Assembly (NCBI GenBank): GCA_041652755.1
Contig: JBAZGS010000001.1
Location: 1 to 64,000 of the forward strand
Source of the DNA: JAQTTT01 sp041652755
GTDB taxonomy: Archaea; Nanobdellota; Nanobdellia; Tiddalikarchaeales; Tiddalikarchaeaceae
DNA: 64,000 nt
Direction: 5' to 3'
Every line of letters starts with the position of its first letter. Position 1 is the first letter of the stretch. Position numbers and translations under genes: made by a program. Below are positions 21,888-31,508 of this stretch, one piece after another. The notes beneath the pieces were generated by a model. The model saw only the letters and a program-made list of their open reading frames with translations, made no database searches and had not been told where the DNA came from.

Positions 21888-23603
21888 ATGGCTAAAAAAC
21901 AAGTTTCAAAAAAAGACAACAAAGAAGACCCTATTGTTTCTGAATTAAAATCAATTTTTAATGAAAATCTTATTTCAGTCTCTAAAGTCGAGTTTGTTAA
22001 AGATGCTGAAGAAAGCGAAGAAAAAAAAGACATTAGTCTTCCAAAAACTGAAGAGCAAATAATTGCAGTAATCAATGACTTGGCAGATGAAAAAGTCTCA
22101 AAAATAATGGAGAATTATAAAGGCACAAAAGCAAAAATCTTGCCATTAAGCGGATTGTGGCAAAGCTGCTATGACCAAAAATTTGAGTTAATGAGTGCAA
22201 TAACCAATCCTCAAAGCAGCAAAACATTATATGATAAAGGATTCATTAAAGGATTAACCGCTGCTCAAGTTCTGAAATCAATGGCGCTAGAAAAGCTGAA
22301 AAGGTACATTTTGTCAATAATTCTTGTTGGAAGCGTTTCAAGAGGAACAATGCATGAGCACAGCGATGTGGACATATCATTCGTAATTGATGACACTGAT
22401 GTAAAAAAAATGTCTAGGCATGAAGTCCTAGCAAGATTAAGGGGTATGATTCTTCAAATGGCAGCTCAGACAGGATTTGAATTCAATATCCAAGTCTATT
22501 TATTGACTGATTTCTGGCAAGCATTAAGGGATACTCAGCCAGTAATATTCAGCATGGTAAGGGATGGAGTTCCACTTTATGACACAGGAATGTTCATGCC
22601 ATGGAGAACTCTTTTAAAAACAGGAAAAATGAAACCAAGCCCTGAAGCAGTTGACCAATTCTATAAAACTGGAAGATTATTAATTGAGGATGTTAATAAC
22701 AGCCTTAAAGAGATAGTCATTGAAAGGCTGTTTTTATCAATGCTTAATCCCGCTCAAGCAGCAACAATGCTTGTTGGAATACCTCCAACTCATCATGGAG
22801 ACACTCCGAAAGTTTTCAAGAAATATTTTGTTGATGAATACAAATTAATAGAGCCAAAATATGTTGATTACTTGAATGAAATACTTGAACTAAGAAAAGG
22901 GGTTGAATACGGAAAAATTAAGGAAATCTCTCCTGAAAAATTTTTAGAGCAAATGAATCACGCAAAAGAATTCCAGGACAGAATGGACAAGCTCTTCAAT
23001 GATATCAGGCACGATTTGATAAAGAAATCCCTTGAGGAATCAGAAAAGAAATGCACTAAAGCAATAATGAATGTTTTGAAAGCAATGAATGTCAAAGCAA
23101 CAGAGAAAGACGTGATTGACTTGTTCAGAACCAAATTGTTTGACTCAGGGTTAGTAACCCAGAAAGACTACAATTTTTATGTTAAAAAGCTCAAAAATGT
23201 TTTTAGTGACTTCAAAAGAGATTTGTTAACAACTGAAGAAGCTTCAAGCATTGAAAGAGAAGCGCTTGAATTCACAAACAGGATTATTGACATAGAAGAG
23301 ATGCTTGAAATAAAATCAACTGAACGGTCAAGAGTTCATTTCAGGGCAAATAATGCCAACGGAGAGCTTTGGATTTTTAAAAACGAGATTTTTATAATAA
23401 GTGATTTGAAAAAAATGACTGTTTACAAAGCTAAGCTGAAAGATGATGGAAGCTTTGAAAAGCCAACAATAAGCAACACTGAAGAGCTTTTAAAAACAAG
23501 AAAATCCATCAAGCCTGATGAAATGACTTCAGTAAGCTCAAAGATGCTGGAAAGCCTAAAGAAAGCGCTCAACGTTTCAGAAGTTGAAATAATTATTGTG
23601 TGA
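21888..23603 (+). CDS. Nucleotidyltransferase-domain protein, 571 residues
   Basis: The N-terminal 110 residues are charged and variable. A polymerase-beta-type nucleotidyltransferase core follows: ILVGSVSRGTMHEHSDVDIS carries the GS..RG..SDVD signature, with a third Asp expected in the strand near FNIQVYL. A long helical region comes next (about 240-430) that may be HEPN- or PAP/OAS1-like, then a beta-rich C-terminal module. The substrate is unknown: protein AMPylation, tRNA or nucleotide transfer are possible. The protein type recurs in DPANN genomes as far as I recall. Composition and position suggest a core, not mobile, gene. Confidence 0.7.
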   Translation: MAKKQVSKKDNKEDPIVSELKSIFNENLISVSKVEFVKDAEESEEKKDISLPKTEEQIIAVINDLADEKVSKIMENYKGTKAKILPLSGLWQSCYDQKFELMSAITNPQSSKTLYDKGFIKGLTAAQVLKSMALEKLKRYILSIILVGSVSRGTMHEHSDVDISFVIDDTDVKKMSRHEVLARLRGMILQMAAQTGFEFNIQVYLLTDFWQALRDTQPVIFSMVRDGVPLYDTGMFMPWRTLLKTGKMKPSPEAVDQFYKTGRLLIEDVNNSLKEIVIERLFLSMLNPAQAATMLVGIPPTHHGDTPKVFKKYFVDEYKLIEPKYVDYLNEILELRKGVEYGKIKEISPEKFLEQMNHAKEFQDRMDKLFNDIRHDLIKKSLEESEKKCTKAIMNVLKAMNVKATEKDVIDLFRTKLFDSGLVTQKDYNFYVKKLKNVFSDFKRDLLTTEEASSIEREALEFTNRIIDIEEMLEIKSTERSRVHFRANNANGELWIFKNEIFIISDLKKMTVYKAKLKDDGSFEKPTISNTEELLKTRKSIKPDEMTSVSSKMLESLKKALNVSEVEIIIV

Positions 23604-24066
23604 AAAAAACTACATCATTGTAGTTTTCTTTTTCCTTTAATTTTTTGAATTCTTTTTTTAACAATTTTCTTATTTCATTTATTTTATTCTTATTAAGGAC
23701 TGACAATACTATTTTGCCCTCAGGCTTAAGAACCCTTTTAATCTCAGAAATCGCGGAGTTTAAATCATTCACATCCTGCAAAACTGTAAGCGAGAAGATT
23801 AAATCAAAAACTTTGCATTTAAAAGGCAGCTTAGAGCTATCAGCGCACACAACCCTTAAATTTTTTGGGCATAACTTCAGCATTTCAATAGAATAATCAA
23901 CGCCAATAACATTGTCTAATTTTTCAGTAACAAACCCTGTTCCGCAGCCCAAATCAAGAATTAAGCCTTTGTTAGGAATCAATGCTTTGACATTTTCAAA
24001 CTTTTTCAGCTGCTCTGAGCTGTAAAGTGAGCTGTATCCTTTAGCAATAGAATCATAATAATTCAT
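23593..24066 (-). CDS. Class I SAM methyltransferase (Methyltransf_11 type)
   Basis: A methyltransferase of about 157 residues: motif I LILDLGCGTGFVTEKL, VIGVDYSIEMLKLCPKN, then FDLIFSLTVLQDV and LKPEGKIVLSVL. This is a minimal UbiE/Methyltransf_11-like fold with no extra substrate domain, so the substrate is unknown. The ATG at 24066 is preferred over 24087 because the latter would leave only 15 bp to the divergent archease gene. It converges with the nucleotidyltransferase gene and overlaps its end by 11 bp. Confidence 0.75.
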   Translation of the reverse strand: MNYYDSIAKGYSSLYSSEQLKKFENVKALIPNKGLILDLGCGTGFVTEKLDNVIGVDYSIEMLKLCPKNLRVVCADSSKLPFKCKVFDLIFSLTVLQDVNDLNSAISEIKRVLKPEGKIVLSVLNKNKINEIRKLLKKEFKKLKEKENYNDVVFFTQ

Positions 24067-24102
24067 AAAGAAATAAAAAGCAGGCATTATTATTTAACAG
24101 TT

Positions 24103-24528
24103 ATGAAATATGATTATTTGGAGCATGAAGCAACAGCTGATTTGGCAATAAAAGCTTATGGCAAAACATTGAAAGAAGCCTTTGAGAACAGCGCGAGCGC
24201 TGTATGCAATGCCATTTCTGAAACTAAAAAAATAGATGAGCAGGAGATTAAACTGGTCAAAAAAAACTCCGAAAACTTGAAAATGCTGCTTTATGAATTC
24301 TTGGAAGAAATACTATTCTTGCATGACTCTGAGAATTTAATATTCAAAAGAGTAATAATTGATGAATTAGACGAAAAAAATAATTCTTTGTCAGCAATTT
24401 TTTACGGAGAACCTTTTGAGCCTAAAAAGCATGTTTCAAAATCCAACATTAAAGCAATAACTTACTTTGATATGCAGATAAAAAAAGAAAATGGCAGCTT
24501 TGTAATAAAATTCATTGCTGATGTATAG
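24103..24528 (+). CDS. Archease, RtcB activator
   Basis: A 141-residue archease: MKYDYLEHEATADLAIKAYG with the conserved HEATADL metal-binding start, then helix SASAVCNAI and a C-terminal strand ending IADV, whose Asp is a metal ligand in the family. Archease speeds guanylylation and turnover of the RtcB RNA ligase. It lies 31 bp before the RtcB start, in the same direction, the typical archaeal pairing. Confidence 0.92.
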   Translation: MKYDYLEHEATADLAIKAYGKTLKEAFENSASAVCNAISETKKIDEQEIKLVKKNSENLKMLLYEFLEEILFLHDSENLIFKRVIIDELDEKNNSLSAIFYGEPFEPKKHVSKSNIKAITYFDMQIKKENGSFVIKFIADV

Positions 24529-24559
24529 TATTTTAAATAATAAAATAATAATATTATCC

Positions 24560-25936
24560 ATGGATATATTGAAAAATTCTGATTATGAATTCATGATAAA
24601 AAAGCAAGGGAGCATGCTTACTGATGCGTTAGTTTTCGCTGACAAAAAATTAATAGAATTAATAAAAAAAGACAGGACATTAGAGCAGCTTAAAAACATG
24701 GCAAGTCTTCCTGGAATAGTTGGCAACGCGTGCGCCTTGCCTGATGCCCATCAAGGATATGGTTTTTGCATTGGAGGGGTTGCAGCGCTCAGCACAGAAA
24801 ATGGAGGAATCAGCCCAGGAGGGGTTGGCTTTGATATTAATTGCGGAGTAAGAGTGCTAAAAACTAATCTAACCGCAAAAGAAGTATTGCCTAAAATTAA
24901 GGAATTGTTAAATAAATTATATGATGCTGTTCCCAGCGGGCTTGGAAACAAGGGACTAAGGAACTTCAGCAATGATGAATTCTTTGAAATTTTAAGCAAA
25001 GGCAATAAGTATTTGAAAGAGAAAGGCTTGGCAACAAAGAATGATTTATTGAATTGCGAAGATAATGGAATGATGAATAAAGCAAGCCATGAATTCATAA
25101 GCCAAAGGGCTCTTGCAAGGGGAAAAAACACTGTTGGCAGTTTAGGCAGCGGGAATCATTTTGTTGATTTGTTAAAAGTTGATGAATTAATGGATGAAAA
25201 ATTAGCCAAAAAAAACGGGTTATTCAAGGACCAAGTGGTTATCATAATTCATTCAGGAAGCAGAGCTTTAGGTCATCAAGTTGCAAGCGATTACATCAAT
25301 GAAATAATGAGAACTTATCCTGAATTAGTGAAAAAATTGCCCGATCCTGAACTGTGCTATGCGCCTAGCTGCTCAGAGCTCGCCCAAAAATATTATAGTT
25401 CCATGTGCGCTTGCGCTAATTATGCTTATGCAAACAGGCAATTAATGATGAACAGTGTTAAAGAAACAATTGCTAAATTTTTTGGCTCAAGCGAAGAATC
25501 CTTAGGATTAGAGTTATTTTATGATGTCACACATAATGTTGCAAAAATCGAGAAAGTGAATGGCATTAAATGTTATGTCCATAGGAAGGGCGCAACTAAA
25601 TGCATAAAGGATGGCAAAATCATAATTCCAGGAAGCATGGGAACAAGCAGTTATTTAATGATTGGGAAGGATGCAGCTAAATCACTTAACAGCAGTGCCC
25701 ATGGGAGCGGAAGAGTGATGAGCAGGTCAAGTGCAATAAAAACACTTAACCAAAAAGAGATATTGAAAGCTTTAGGAACTAAAGGGATAATTGTGAAATC
25801 CTCAAGCAAAAACATTGTTTTAGAGGAAGCTCCAGAGGTTTACAAAAACGTTACTGATGTTATTAATGTAACTGAAAAATTGGGATTTGCAAAAAGCTTG
25901 GCAAAACTAAACCCTTTTGCTGTGCTGAATGGTTAA
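24560..25936 (+). CDS. rtcB: RNA-splicing ligase RtcB
   Basis: A 458-residue RtcB ligase that joins 2',3'-cyclic phosphate and 5'-OH RNA ends in tRNA splicing and repair, using GTP and Mn2+. Family motifs: LPDAHQGYGF, GGVGFDINCGVR (Asp/Cys metal ligands), GSGNHF, IIHSGSRALGHQ, HRKGAT, and AHGSGRVMSRS that carries the guanylylated His. The ATG at 24560 gives the usual N-terminus; the frame is open further upstream into the archease end but that extension looks non-coding. The length is typical for RtcB without an intein. Confidence 0.95.
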   Translation: MDILKNSDYEFMIKKQGSMLTDALVFADKKLIELIKKDRTLEQLKNMASLPGIVGNACALPDAHQGYGFCIGGVAALSTENGGISPGGVGFDINCGVRVLKTNLTAKEVLPKIKELLNKLYDAVPSGLGNKGLRNFSNDEFFEILSKGNKYLKEKGLATKNDLLNCEDNGMMNKASHEFISQRALARGKNTVGSLGSGNHFVDLLKVDELMDEKLAKKNGLFKDQVVIIIHSGSRALGHQVASDYINEIMRTYPELVKKLPDPELCYAPSCSELAQKYYSSMCACANYAYANRQLMMNSVKETIAKFFGSSEESLGLELFYDVTHNVAKIEKVNGIKCYVHRKGATKCIKDGKIIIPGSMGTSSYLMIGKDAAKSLNSSAHGSGRVMSRSSAIKTLNQKEILKALGTKGIIVKSSSKNIVLEEAPEVYKNVTDVINVTEKLGFAKSLAKLNPFAVLNG

Positions 25937-27042
25937 ATGTCATCAATAACTAAGTCTTCCCAATAAGCCATTGATTTATTTAAGAATACTAATTCCCCGA
26001 TTTCAGGATTCATTGATTCCAAATAAGCAATTATTATTTCATAAGAATCCTGGTAAACGCTCTCCTTTGCAATAGCTATAGGTATACCATTATTGTCCAA
26101 GCACATTTCATACCTTAACTGCAATAAATCACTGAACTCTTCATGATTAATGTCTATGTCAAAAAATAAAGGAGCGCAAGCAATATTTGTCAAATTCCAA
26201 ACCTCTTCCCTTCCTGATTCATTAGTGTAATAATTGTTAACTAGATTGTAAACCTCATCATATAAGCTGATTACTAATGCATTATTCATCCTTAATGAAT
26301 CAATGCTCGTTTTTGAGTAATTACCACTTATATCATAGTATAAATAATTATTCTGCTCCCGGCTTATTATGTCCCTTTGAGGAGACTGCATTATTGCAGT
26401 GATTTTTGAATTATCAAGGTAATAATATTGTTTCCCTAAAAATTCCAAGCTGCTGGAATTATACAAGAAAGTGTAATTAAGGTAAGTGTCAGTTAAATTG
26501 TTGAAGATTTGATAGCCTAATCTTAATGAATTTCTAGAAGTGTCTCCAGTCGGAGGATTTGATAGCCAAAAGAATCCAACCGCAGATAATAATAATATGC
26601 CAATAACTGCCATTGAAAGAATTGCAAAAGCAGCAGGATTAGATTTTTTTTGAGCACTCCTTTTTATGGGCTTAGAAATAACAGGCTTGATGGGGATTTT
26701 TTTTGCAGGAGCAGGAATGCGAGGGGGTTGCACTTTAGGAATGCTTGCTACTTTTGGCTTAATTTCAGGAGCAGCAAGGTTTTGAGTTTTTAAAGCAGGT
26801 TTTTGAATAATTGGCATTGTTTTCTTTGGAATGTTTAAACTACTCTGAATTGGATTTGAGCTTTTGTAAGGAATATCACTGTTAAGGTTAAGCATTATCA
26901 TTATTTTAAAATAAGTGTCATAATCGCTTTTTTTGAGCTTTCTAAGTTTCTTATTATATTCCTCATTATCATATACTTCAAGGTCTCTTAATTCGTTTAA
27001 AATCTCATTAATTTCAGCATCGCTTTTTTTGCCCTTTTCCAT
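25933..27042 (-). CDS. Single-pass membrane protein, unknown function
   Basis: A 369-residue protein: an acidic N-terminal helical part (1-65), a Pro/Lys-rich linker (about 70-135, PAPAKKIPIKPVISKP), one membrane helix (about 137-160, AFAILSMAVIGILLLSAVGF), and an extracellular domain of about 200 residues with several NxS/T sites and three Cys. The small inner part and large outer part suggest a surface sensor or cell-envelope protein. Its stop overlaps the RtcB stop by 4 nt (convergent). No family recognised. Confidence 0.65.
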   Translation of the reverse strand: MEKGKKSDAEINEILNELRDLEVYDNEEYNKKLRKLKKSDYDTYFKIMIMLNLNSDIPYKSSNPIQSSLNIPKKTMPIIQKPALKTQNLAAPEIKPKVASIPKVQPPRIPAPAKKIPIKPVISKPIKRSAQKKSNPAAFAILSMAVIGILLLSAVGFFWLSNPPTGDTSRNSLRLGYQIFNNLTDTYLNYTFLYNSSSLEFLGKQYYYLDNSKITAIMQSPQRDIISREQNNYLYYDISGNYSKTSIDSLRMNNALVISLYDEVYNLVNNYYTNESGREEVWNLTNIACAPLFFDIDINHEEFSDLLQLRYEMCLDNNGIPIAIAKESVYQDSYEIIIAYLESMNPEIGELVFLNKSMAYWEDLVIDDI

Positions 27043-27124
27043 ATTAATTAATAATTTGCCAGGATTTTAAAAATTAAATCATTTTTTACTAATTTATTTA
27101 AACAATTAATCAATAAAGTAATTA

Positions 27125-28531
27125 ATGAAGTCAATCACTCCAGTAGTCAGTGTCATATTATTGATTTTAATCACTATTGTTACAAGCGCTTCAGCATTCT
27201 TGTTCATTAACTCCAATGTTTTGAATTTAGAATCAAAAAGCAATTTAGACAATTATCCTGGAACTGACAATTCAAGGCTTAATTTGGTTAGCGTTACTGG
27301 TACAAAAGCAATAGTCAGGAATGACGGTTCAAGCCCAGTGACTAATGTAATAATCTTTGTTAATGATGAATTGTTCAATTACACTTTAGATGAGCCAATC
27401 TTTCCAGGAGAATTAAGGGAGATTGATTTTTTATCAAGGCAAGCAGGGGAGGATTTGGAGATAAAATTAATCTATAATAATGGAAAAACTGCTCAATCAA
27501 CAAGCCCTGCAAGCAAAAACACTCCTTCTTCAGGATTCACAGAGACCCCTTTGCCTTTGAATGAAATAAATGATGCAAGCAGCGAGTATTGCTTATTAAA
27601 TAATATCAATAATGCCTGGTTTAGCGGAAGCATAACTGGAAGCAATGGCGCATGCTGCGGAGATGATGGGTCAAGAGATAATTTTTACAACTCAACCATA
27701 AACACCACTAATTATTTTTGTGTCAATGGTGCTTTGGTAAATGATTTAATTGATTTTAATAAAACGTTATGCGAGCATTATGGTTATAGGTGGATGACTA
27801 ATATCTCTTATCCTGCAACTTATTCTTTCACCAATGATGAATCTGGAAGCATACCTAATGGGTTTTCTTTGATGCAGGATAATTTGGAGAATAATTTCTT
27901 GAATGTAAGCAATGAATTAGATAATCATTATAAAATAGTCAATATTTCCTGGCAATCTGAAACAACTGGCTCTGAAATGTGGAACAAATCAACAGCCAAG
28001 ATTTCATCAGGCATTCATACAGTCTCCTGGTGGATTAGGAACTCTGACCTTCATAGGAATTCACTCAATCAGGATTCAGGAGCAGGAATATTTTTAGCAA
28101 ACTCGGACCTTTCAGAGCTTCTTTTAGTTTGGCATGATGCAAACAATGGGCAAAATGGGGTTATAATTTATAATAGCACTGTTCTTAACGGAGCGCTTGA
28201 CATATTGCCCGATAAGTGGTATTATTATTCATTGTCTTTGGATTTGGATAATGATTACTGCAACTTGTCAAGAGATGGGGAATTATTAAATAACTTTATG
28301 GGAGTGCCAATAAGTTACTACAAATTGCCCACTAATTTTGAAATTGAAAACTTCGGATTTTTTATAACCCAAGGCGACCCAAGGGATAATGTTTACATTG
28401 ATGCATTAGAGCTTTCATGGGAGAGCTCAAACAATAACTTTGCCCCTAGCTGCTGCGGAGATGACGGAGCAAGGGATAATTTCAATAATGGCACCCACCA
28501 ATGCGTTAATGGGCTATTTGGTGAGAAGTAA
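27125..28531 (+). CDS. Pilin-anchored surface protein with CCGDDG motifs
   Basis: A 468-residue surface protein. The start MKSITPVVSVILLILITIV is an archaeal type IV pilin-like (Pilin_N) signal: short charged leader and a hydrophobic helix that would anchor or polymerise. After a conserved 130-residue pilin-like part come two Cys clusters CCGDDG(S/A)RDNF, at about 178 and 439, separated by a domain of about 220 residues that looks like a LamG/concanavalin-type jelly roll. It is the first of three genes with the same N-terminus (others at 44940 and 47105). Likely an adhesin or pilus-tip-like protein on the cell surface. Confidence 0.75.
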   Translation: MKSITPVVSVILLILITIVTSASAFLFINSNVLNLESKSNLDNYPGTDNSRLNLVSVTGTKAIVRNDGSSPVTNVIIFVNDELFNYTLDEPIFPGELREIDFLSRQAGEDLEIKLIYNNGKTAQSTSPASKNTPSSGFTETPLPLNEINDASSEYCLLNNINNAWFSGSITGSNGACCGDDGSRDNFYNSTINTTNYFCVNGALVNDLIDFNKTLCEHYGYRWMTNISYPATYSFTNDESGSIPNGFSLMQDNLENNFLNVSNELDNHYKIVNISWQSETTGSEMWNKSTAKISSGIHTVSWWIRNSDLHRNSLNQDSGAGIFLANSDLSELLLVWHDANNGQNGVIIYNSTVLNGALDILPDKWYYYSLSLDLDNDYCNLSRDGELLNNFMGVPISYYKLPTNFEIENFGFFITQGDPRDNVYIDALELSWESSNNNFAPSCCGDDGARDNFNNGTHQCVNGLFGEK

Positions 28532-28628
28532 TTTTATAGCAACCTTTTTAAACAATTCATTATTATTTTAATCTTGTTCCAATTAGTAGCCCCATTACGG
28601 CAATAATAGCATTAGCTAAATAAAAAGG

Positions 28629-28637
28629 TTTAAAAAA
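28629..28637 (+). promoter_or_regulatory. Promoter of the ribosomal protein operon
   Basis: TTTAAAAAA, preceded by purine-rich AAAAAGG in the BRE position (28622-28628), begins 32 nt before the first gene's ATG at 28661. This is the only clear promoter-like element in the 130 bp ahead of the operon, whose genes downstream are nearly all overlapping or separated by a few bases. Confidence 0.45.
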
Positions 28638-28660
28638 GAAATAAATGTAGGTAAATAAAT

Positions 28661-29686
28661 ATGGGTCATACAATTGGAGATTTGGATACACCAAGAAGAG
28701 GAAGCATGCAATTTTGGCCAAGATGCAGAGCTAAAAGAATCTTCCCTAGCATAAGAACAATACCTAATTTAACAACTAATATTCTAACAAGCTTTTCAGG
28801 CTATAAGGTTGGCATGACTCATGTTGGCTTAATTGATAATGTAAAAACAAGTGTTACTAAAGGCCAAGAAATAGTTGTTCCAGTCACTATTATTGAGTGC
28901 CCTCCAATTAATGTTTTTTCTGTAAGATTTTATTCATGCTCAAGCAATGACGGCTACAAAGCTATTGGCCAGTTAAATTCTGAATTATACGAAAAGGAAT
29001 TGCTAAGAAGATTAACACTTAAAAGCAAGAAAGGCAAAGCAAAAGAATCTAAGCCCATGACTAAAGAAGATGCTGATAAGTTAGTTGAAAGCGGCAAAGT
29101 GAAAAGAATTAGCTTAATAGTTCATACTAATCCAAAATCCACATCAATTGGAAAAAAGAAGCCTGAAGTAATGGAAATAATTGTTTCAGGAGAGGCAAAA
29201 GGGGCTTATGAAAAAGCAATGAGCTTTTTAGGAAAGCAAGTTACAGTTAATGATGTTTTCGCAGAAGGCGAGCAATTAGACATTTTCTCAGTTACAATTG
29301 GCAAGGGATTCCAAGGCAGTGTTAAAAGATTTGGAGTAAAATTAGGCAGGCATAAGGCTGAAAAGGTTAAAAGAAAAGCAATGAGTTTAGGTGCAGTAAC
29401 TCCCTGCAAAGTAAATCATAGGGTTCCTCAGCATGGACAAATGGGTTTTCAAACAAGATGCGATTACAATAAATGGTTATTAAAAATAGCTCAGCCAAAA
29501 GATGCCAGCATTAAGGGAGGGTTCATTAAATATGGGGATCCAAAGAATACTATATTAATAATAAAAGGAAGCATTCCAGGGCCAAAAAAAAGGCTGATAA
29601 GAATTAGGAAAAGCATGAGGCCTAGCGACAAGATTCCTAATCAAGCGCCTGAACTATCCTATATTTCAAAGGAGTCAAAGCAGTGA
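28661..29686 (+). CDS. rpl3: 50S ribosomal protein L3 (uL3)
   Basis: A 341-residue archaeal uL3, which reaches into the peptidyltransferase centre and helps start 23S rRNA folding. The archaeal N-terminus is PRRGSMQFWPRCRAKRIFPS; GKGFQGSVKRFGVKLGRHK is the family signature, with RVPQHGQMGFQ following. It opens the S10-type operon; no uS10, EF-Tu or other gene precedes it here. The next gene, L4, begins 11 bp after its stop. Confidence 0.95.
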   Translation: MGHTIGDLDTPRRGSMQFWPRCRAKRIFPSIRTIPNLTTNILTSFSGYKVGMTHVGLIDNVKTSVTKGQEIVVPVTIIECPPINVFSVRFYSCSSNDGYKAIGQLNSELYEKELLRRLTLKSKKGKAKESKPMTKEDADKLVESGKVKRISLIVHTNPKSTSIGKKKPEVMEIIVSGEAKGAYEKAMSFLGKQVTVNDVFAEGEQLDIFSVTIGKGFQGSVKRFGVKLGRHKAEKVKRKAMSLGAVTPCKVNHRVPQHGQMGFQTRCDYNKWLLKIAQPKDASIKGGFIKYGDPKNTILIIKGSIPGPKKRLIRIRKSMRPSDKIPNQAPELSYISKESKQ

Positions 29687-29697
29687 GTTGAATTAAA

Positions 29698-30516
29698 ATG
29701 AAAGCAGAAATAATAAGCACTAAAGGGGAAAAAAAGGGAAAGATTGATTTGCCAATCCAATTCTCTGAAAAATATCATCCTGATTTAATAAAAAGGGCTT
29801 TTAATGCAAACATGTCATTAACTTACCAGCATCATGGGACTGACACTTTAGCAGGATTAAAGCATATTGTAAGAATTAGAAGAAGAAGGAATGTTTACAG
29901 GACAGGTTATGGAAAAGGAACAAGCAGGACGCCTAGAAAAATAGTTTCAAGAAAAGGAAACAGGCTAAACTTTATTGCTGAACAGGTTCCATTTGTAAGA
30001 AAAGGTAGAACAGCTTTCCCTCCATTAGTTGAAAAAATCTTTGAAGAAAAAATCAATAATAAGGAAAGATTGTTTGCAATCAGAAGCGCAATAACAGCTA
30101 CTTTGAAAAAAGAGTTAGTTGAAAAAAGGAACCATAAGATTGGAAAGGTTGAATTGCCAATAATTGTTGAAGGCGCTGAAAAATTGTCAAAAACTGCTGA
30201 TGTGAAAAAAATGATTGAATCATTCGGATTAAAGGATGAATTACTAAGAGCTAAGGAAAAGAAGGTAAGGGCTGGAGTTGGAAAAATGAGAGGAAGAAAA
30301 TATAAGACAAAGAAAGGGCCCTTAATAGTTGTCAGCAAGGAGTGCCAATTGTTAAAATCTTCAAAATCAATGCAAGGAATTGAAGCAATACCTGTTAATA
30401 ATTTAAATGTCACTTTATTAGCTCCAGGAGGCGTTGCCGGAAGGTTAACTATTTGGACTAAAGAATCAATAGATGAGTTAAATACAAAAAAGCTTTTTTT
30501 AGGTGAAAAGAAATGA
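29698..30516 (+). CDS. rpl4: 50S ribosomal protein L4 (uL4/L1e)
   Basis: A 272-residue archaeal/eukaryal-type uL4, which lines the exit tunnel constriction through its long loop. The loop signature GYGKGTSRTPRKIVSRKG and FVRKGRTAFPP are present, as is the C-terminal VAGRLTIWTKESIDEL. It overlaps the L23 start by 4 nt (ATGA), part of continuous translational coupling along the operon. Confidence 0.95.
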   Translation: MKAEIISTKGEKKGKIDLPIQFSEKYHPDLIKRAFNANMSLTYQHHGTDTLAGLKHIVRIRRRRNVYRTGYGKGTSRTPRKIVSRKGNRLNFIAEQVPFVRKGRTAFPPLVEKIFEEKINNKERLFAIRSAITATLKKELVEKRNHKIGKVELPIIVEGAEKLSKTADVKKMIESFGLKDELLRAKEKKVRAGVGKMRGRKYKTKKGPLIVVSKECQLLKSSKSMQGIEAIPVNNLNVTLLAPGGVAGRLTIWTKESIDELNTKKLFLGEKK

Positions 30517-30770
30517 AAAACTATGATGTTTTAGTAAATCCAATGGCCACTGAGAAGAGCGTAAGATTAATGGAGACTGAAAACAAGTTAACTTTTGTGG
30601 TTAATAAGTCAGCAACAAAGGAAATGATAAAAAAAGCGATTGAGTCAATGTTTAATATTAAAGTAAGTGAGGTTAATACTCTCATAAGGGGAGGGAAAAA
30701 AATAGCTTATATTTCCTTGCACCCTGACTTTAACGCAATGGATATAGCTAACCAATTAGGAGTGTTATAA
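30513..30770 (+). CDS. rpl23: 50S ribosomal protein L23 (uL23)
   Basis: An 85-residue uL23, the tunnel-exit protein that docks SRP and nascent-chain factors. Begins with NPMATEKSVRLMETENKLTF and contains IKKAIESMFNIKVSEVNTLI, both standard for archaeal L23. No extension. It overlaps L4 by 4 nt and is followed by L2 after 3 bp. Confidence 0.95.
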   Translation: MKNYDVLVNPMATEKSVRLMETENKLTFVVNKSATKEMIKKAIESMFNIKVSEVNTLIRGGKKIAYISLHPDFNAMDIANQLGVL

Positions 30771-30773
30771 ATT

Positions 30774-31508
30774 ATGCCAAAAAGATTAATACAGCAAAGA
30801 AGAGGAAAAGGAGGACCAAGATTCAGAAGTCCAGGTCATAGATTTAAAGGAGCAACTAGCTTAAGGAAAATGGATGAAATTGAAGAAAAAGGAGTTATAC
30901 TTGGAATAGTCAAGGATATTTATAATGATCCTGCAAAAACAGCGCCAATGTTATTAGTTGAATATGAAAATAAGGAAATATTATCCTATCCTGCACCTTA
31001 TGGAATAAAAGTAGGGGACTTGGTTGAAAGCGGATTTAATGCTAAAGCAGGAATGGGAAACATTTTACCTTTATCTCAAATACCTGACGGTAGTCTTATT
31101 TATTGTATTGAAAACAGGCATGGAAGCGGCCCTAAATTTGTCAGGACAGGAGGAAATTCAGCAAAGCTTGTAGCTCACGAAGATAGAGGAGTTTCAATTG
31201 AAATGCCTAGCAAAAAAAATTTAAAACTTGCAGGAAATTGCAGGGCAGTTATAGGAAAAATTGCAGGAGCTGGAAGAAAAGAGAAGCCATTTGTTAAAGC
31301 AGTTAATAAAAAATATTCAAGAAATGCAAGAGGAAAGAAACATGCAGTAGTTAATGGGTCAGGAATGAATGCTGTTAATCATCCTCATGGTGGTGGAGGA
31401 ACAAGGAATAGGAAGAATTATTCAGTTAGCAGGAATGCACCTCCAGGAGCAAAAGTTGGTTCAATAGCTCCAAGAAGAACAGGTATAAAAAAGGGGAGTA
31501 AAAAATGA
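30774..31508 (+). CDS. rpl2: 50S ribosomal protein L2 (uL2)
   Basis: A 244-residue archaeal uL2, needed for subunit joining and peptidyltransferase activity. It has the archaeal start KRLIQQRRGKGGPRFRSPGH and the universal VNHPHGGGGTRN loop with the His close to the active site. The stop overlaps S19 by 4 nt. Confidence 0.96.
   Translation: MPKRLIQQRRGKGGPRFRSPGHRFKGATSLRKMDEIEEKGVILGIVKDIYNDPAKTAPMLLVEYENKEILSYPAPYGIKVGDLVESGFNAKAGMGNILPLSQIPDGSLIYCIENRHGSGPKFVRTGGNSAKLVAHEDRGVSIEMPSKKNLKLAGNCRAVIGKIAGAGRKEKPFVKAVNKKYSRNARGKKHAVVNGSGMNAVNHPHGGGGTRNRKNYSVSRNAPPGAKVGSIAPRRTGIKKGSKK

Noticed and set aside
29907..30413. Long antisense frame across the L4 gene
   Set aside because: Lies entirely opposite a certain ribosomal protein gene; the hydrophobic product is the usual shadow of Lys/Glu-rich coding DNA.
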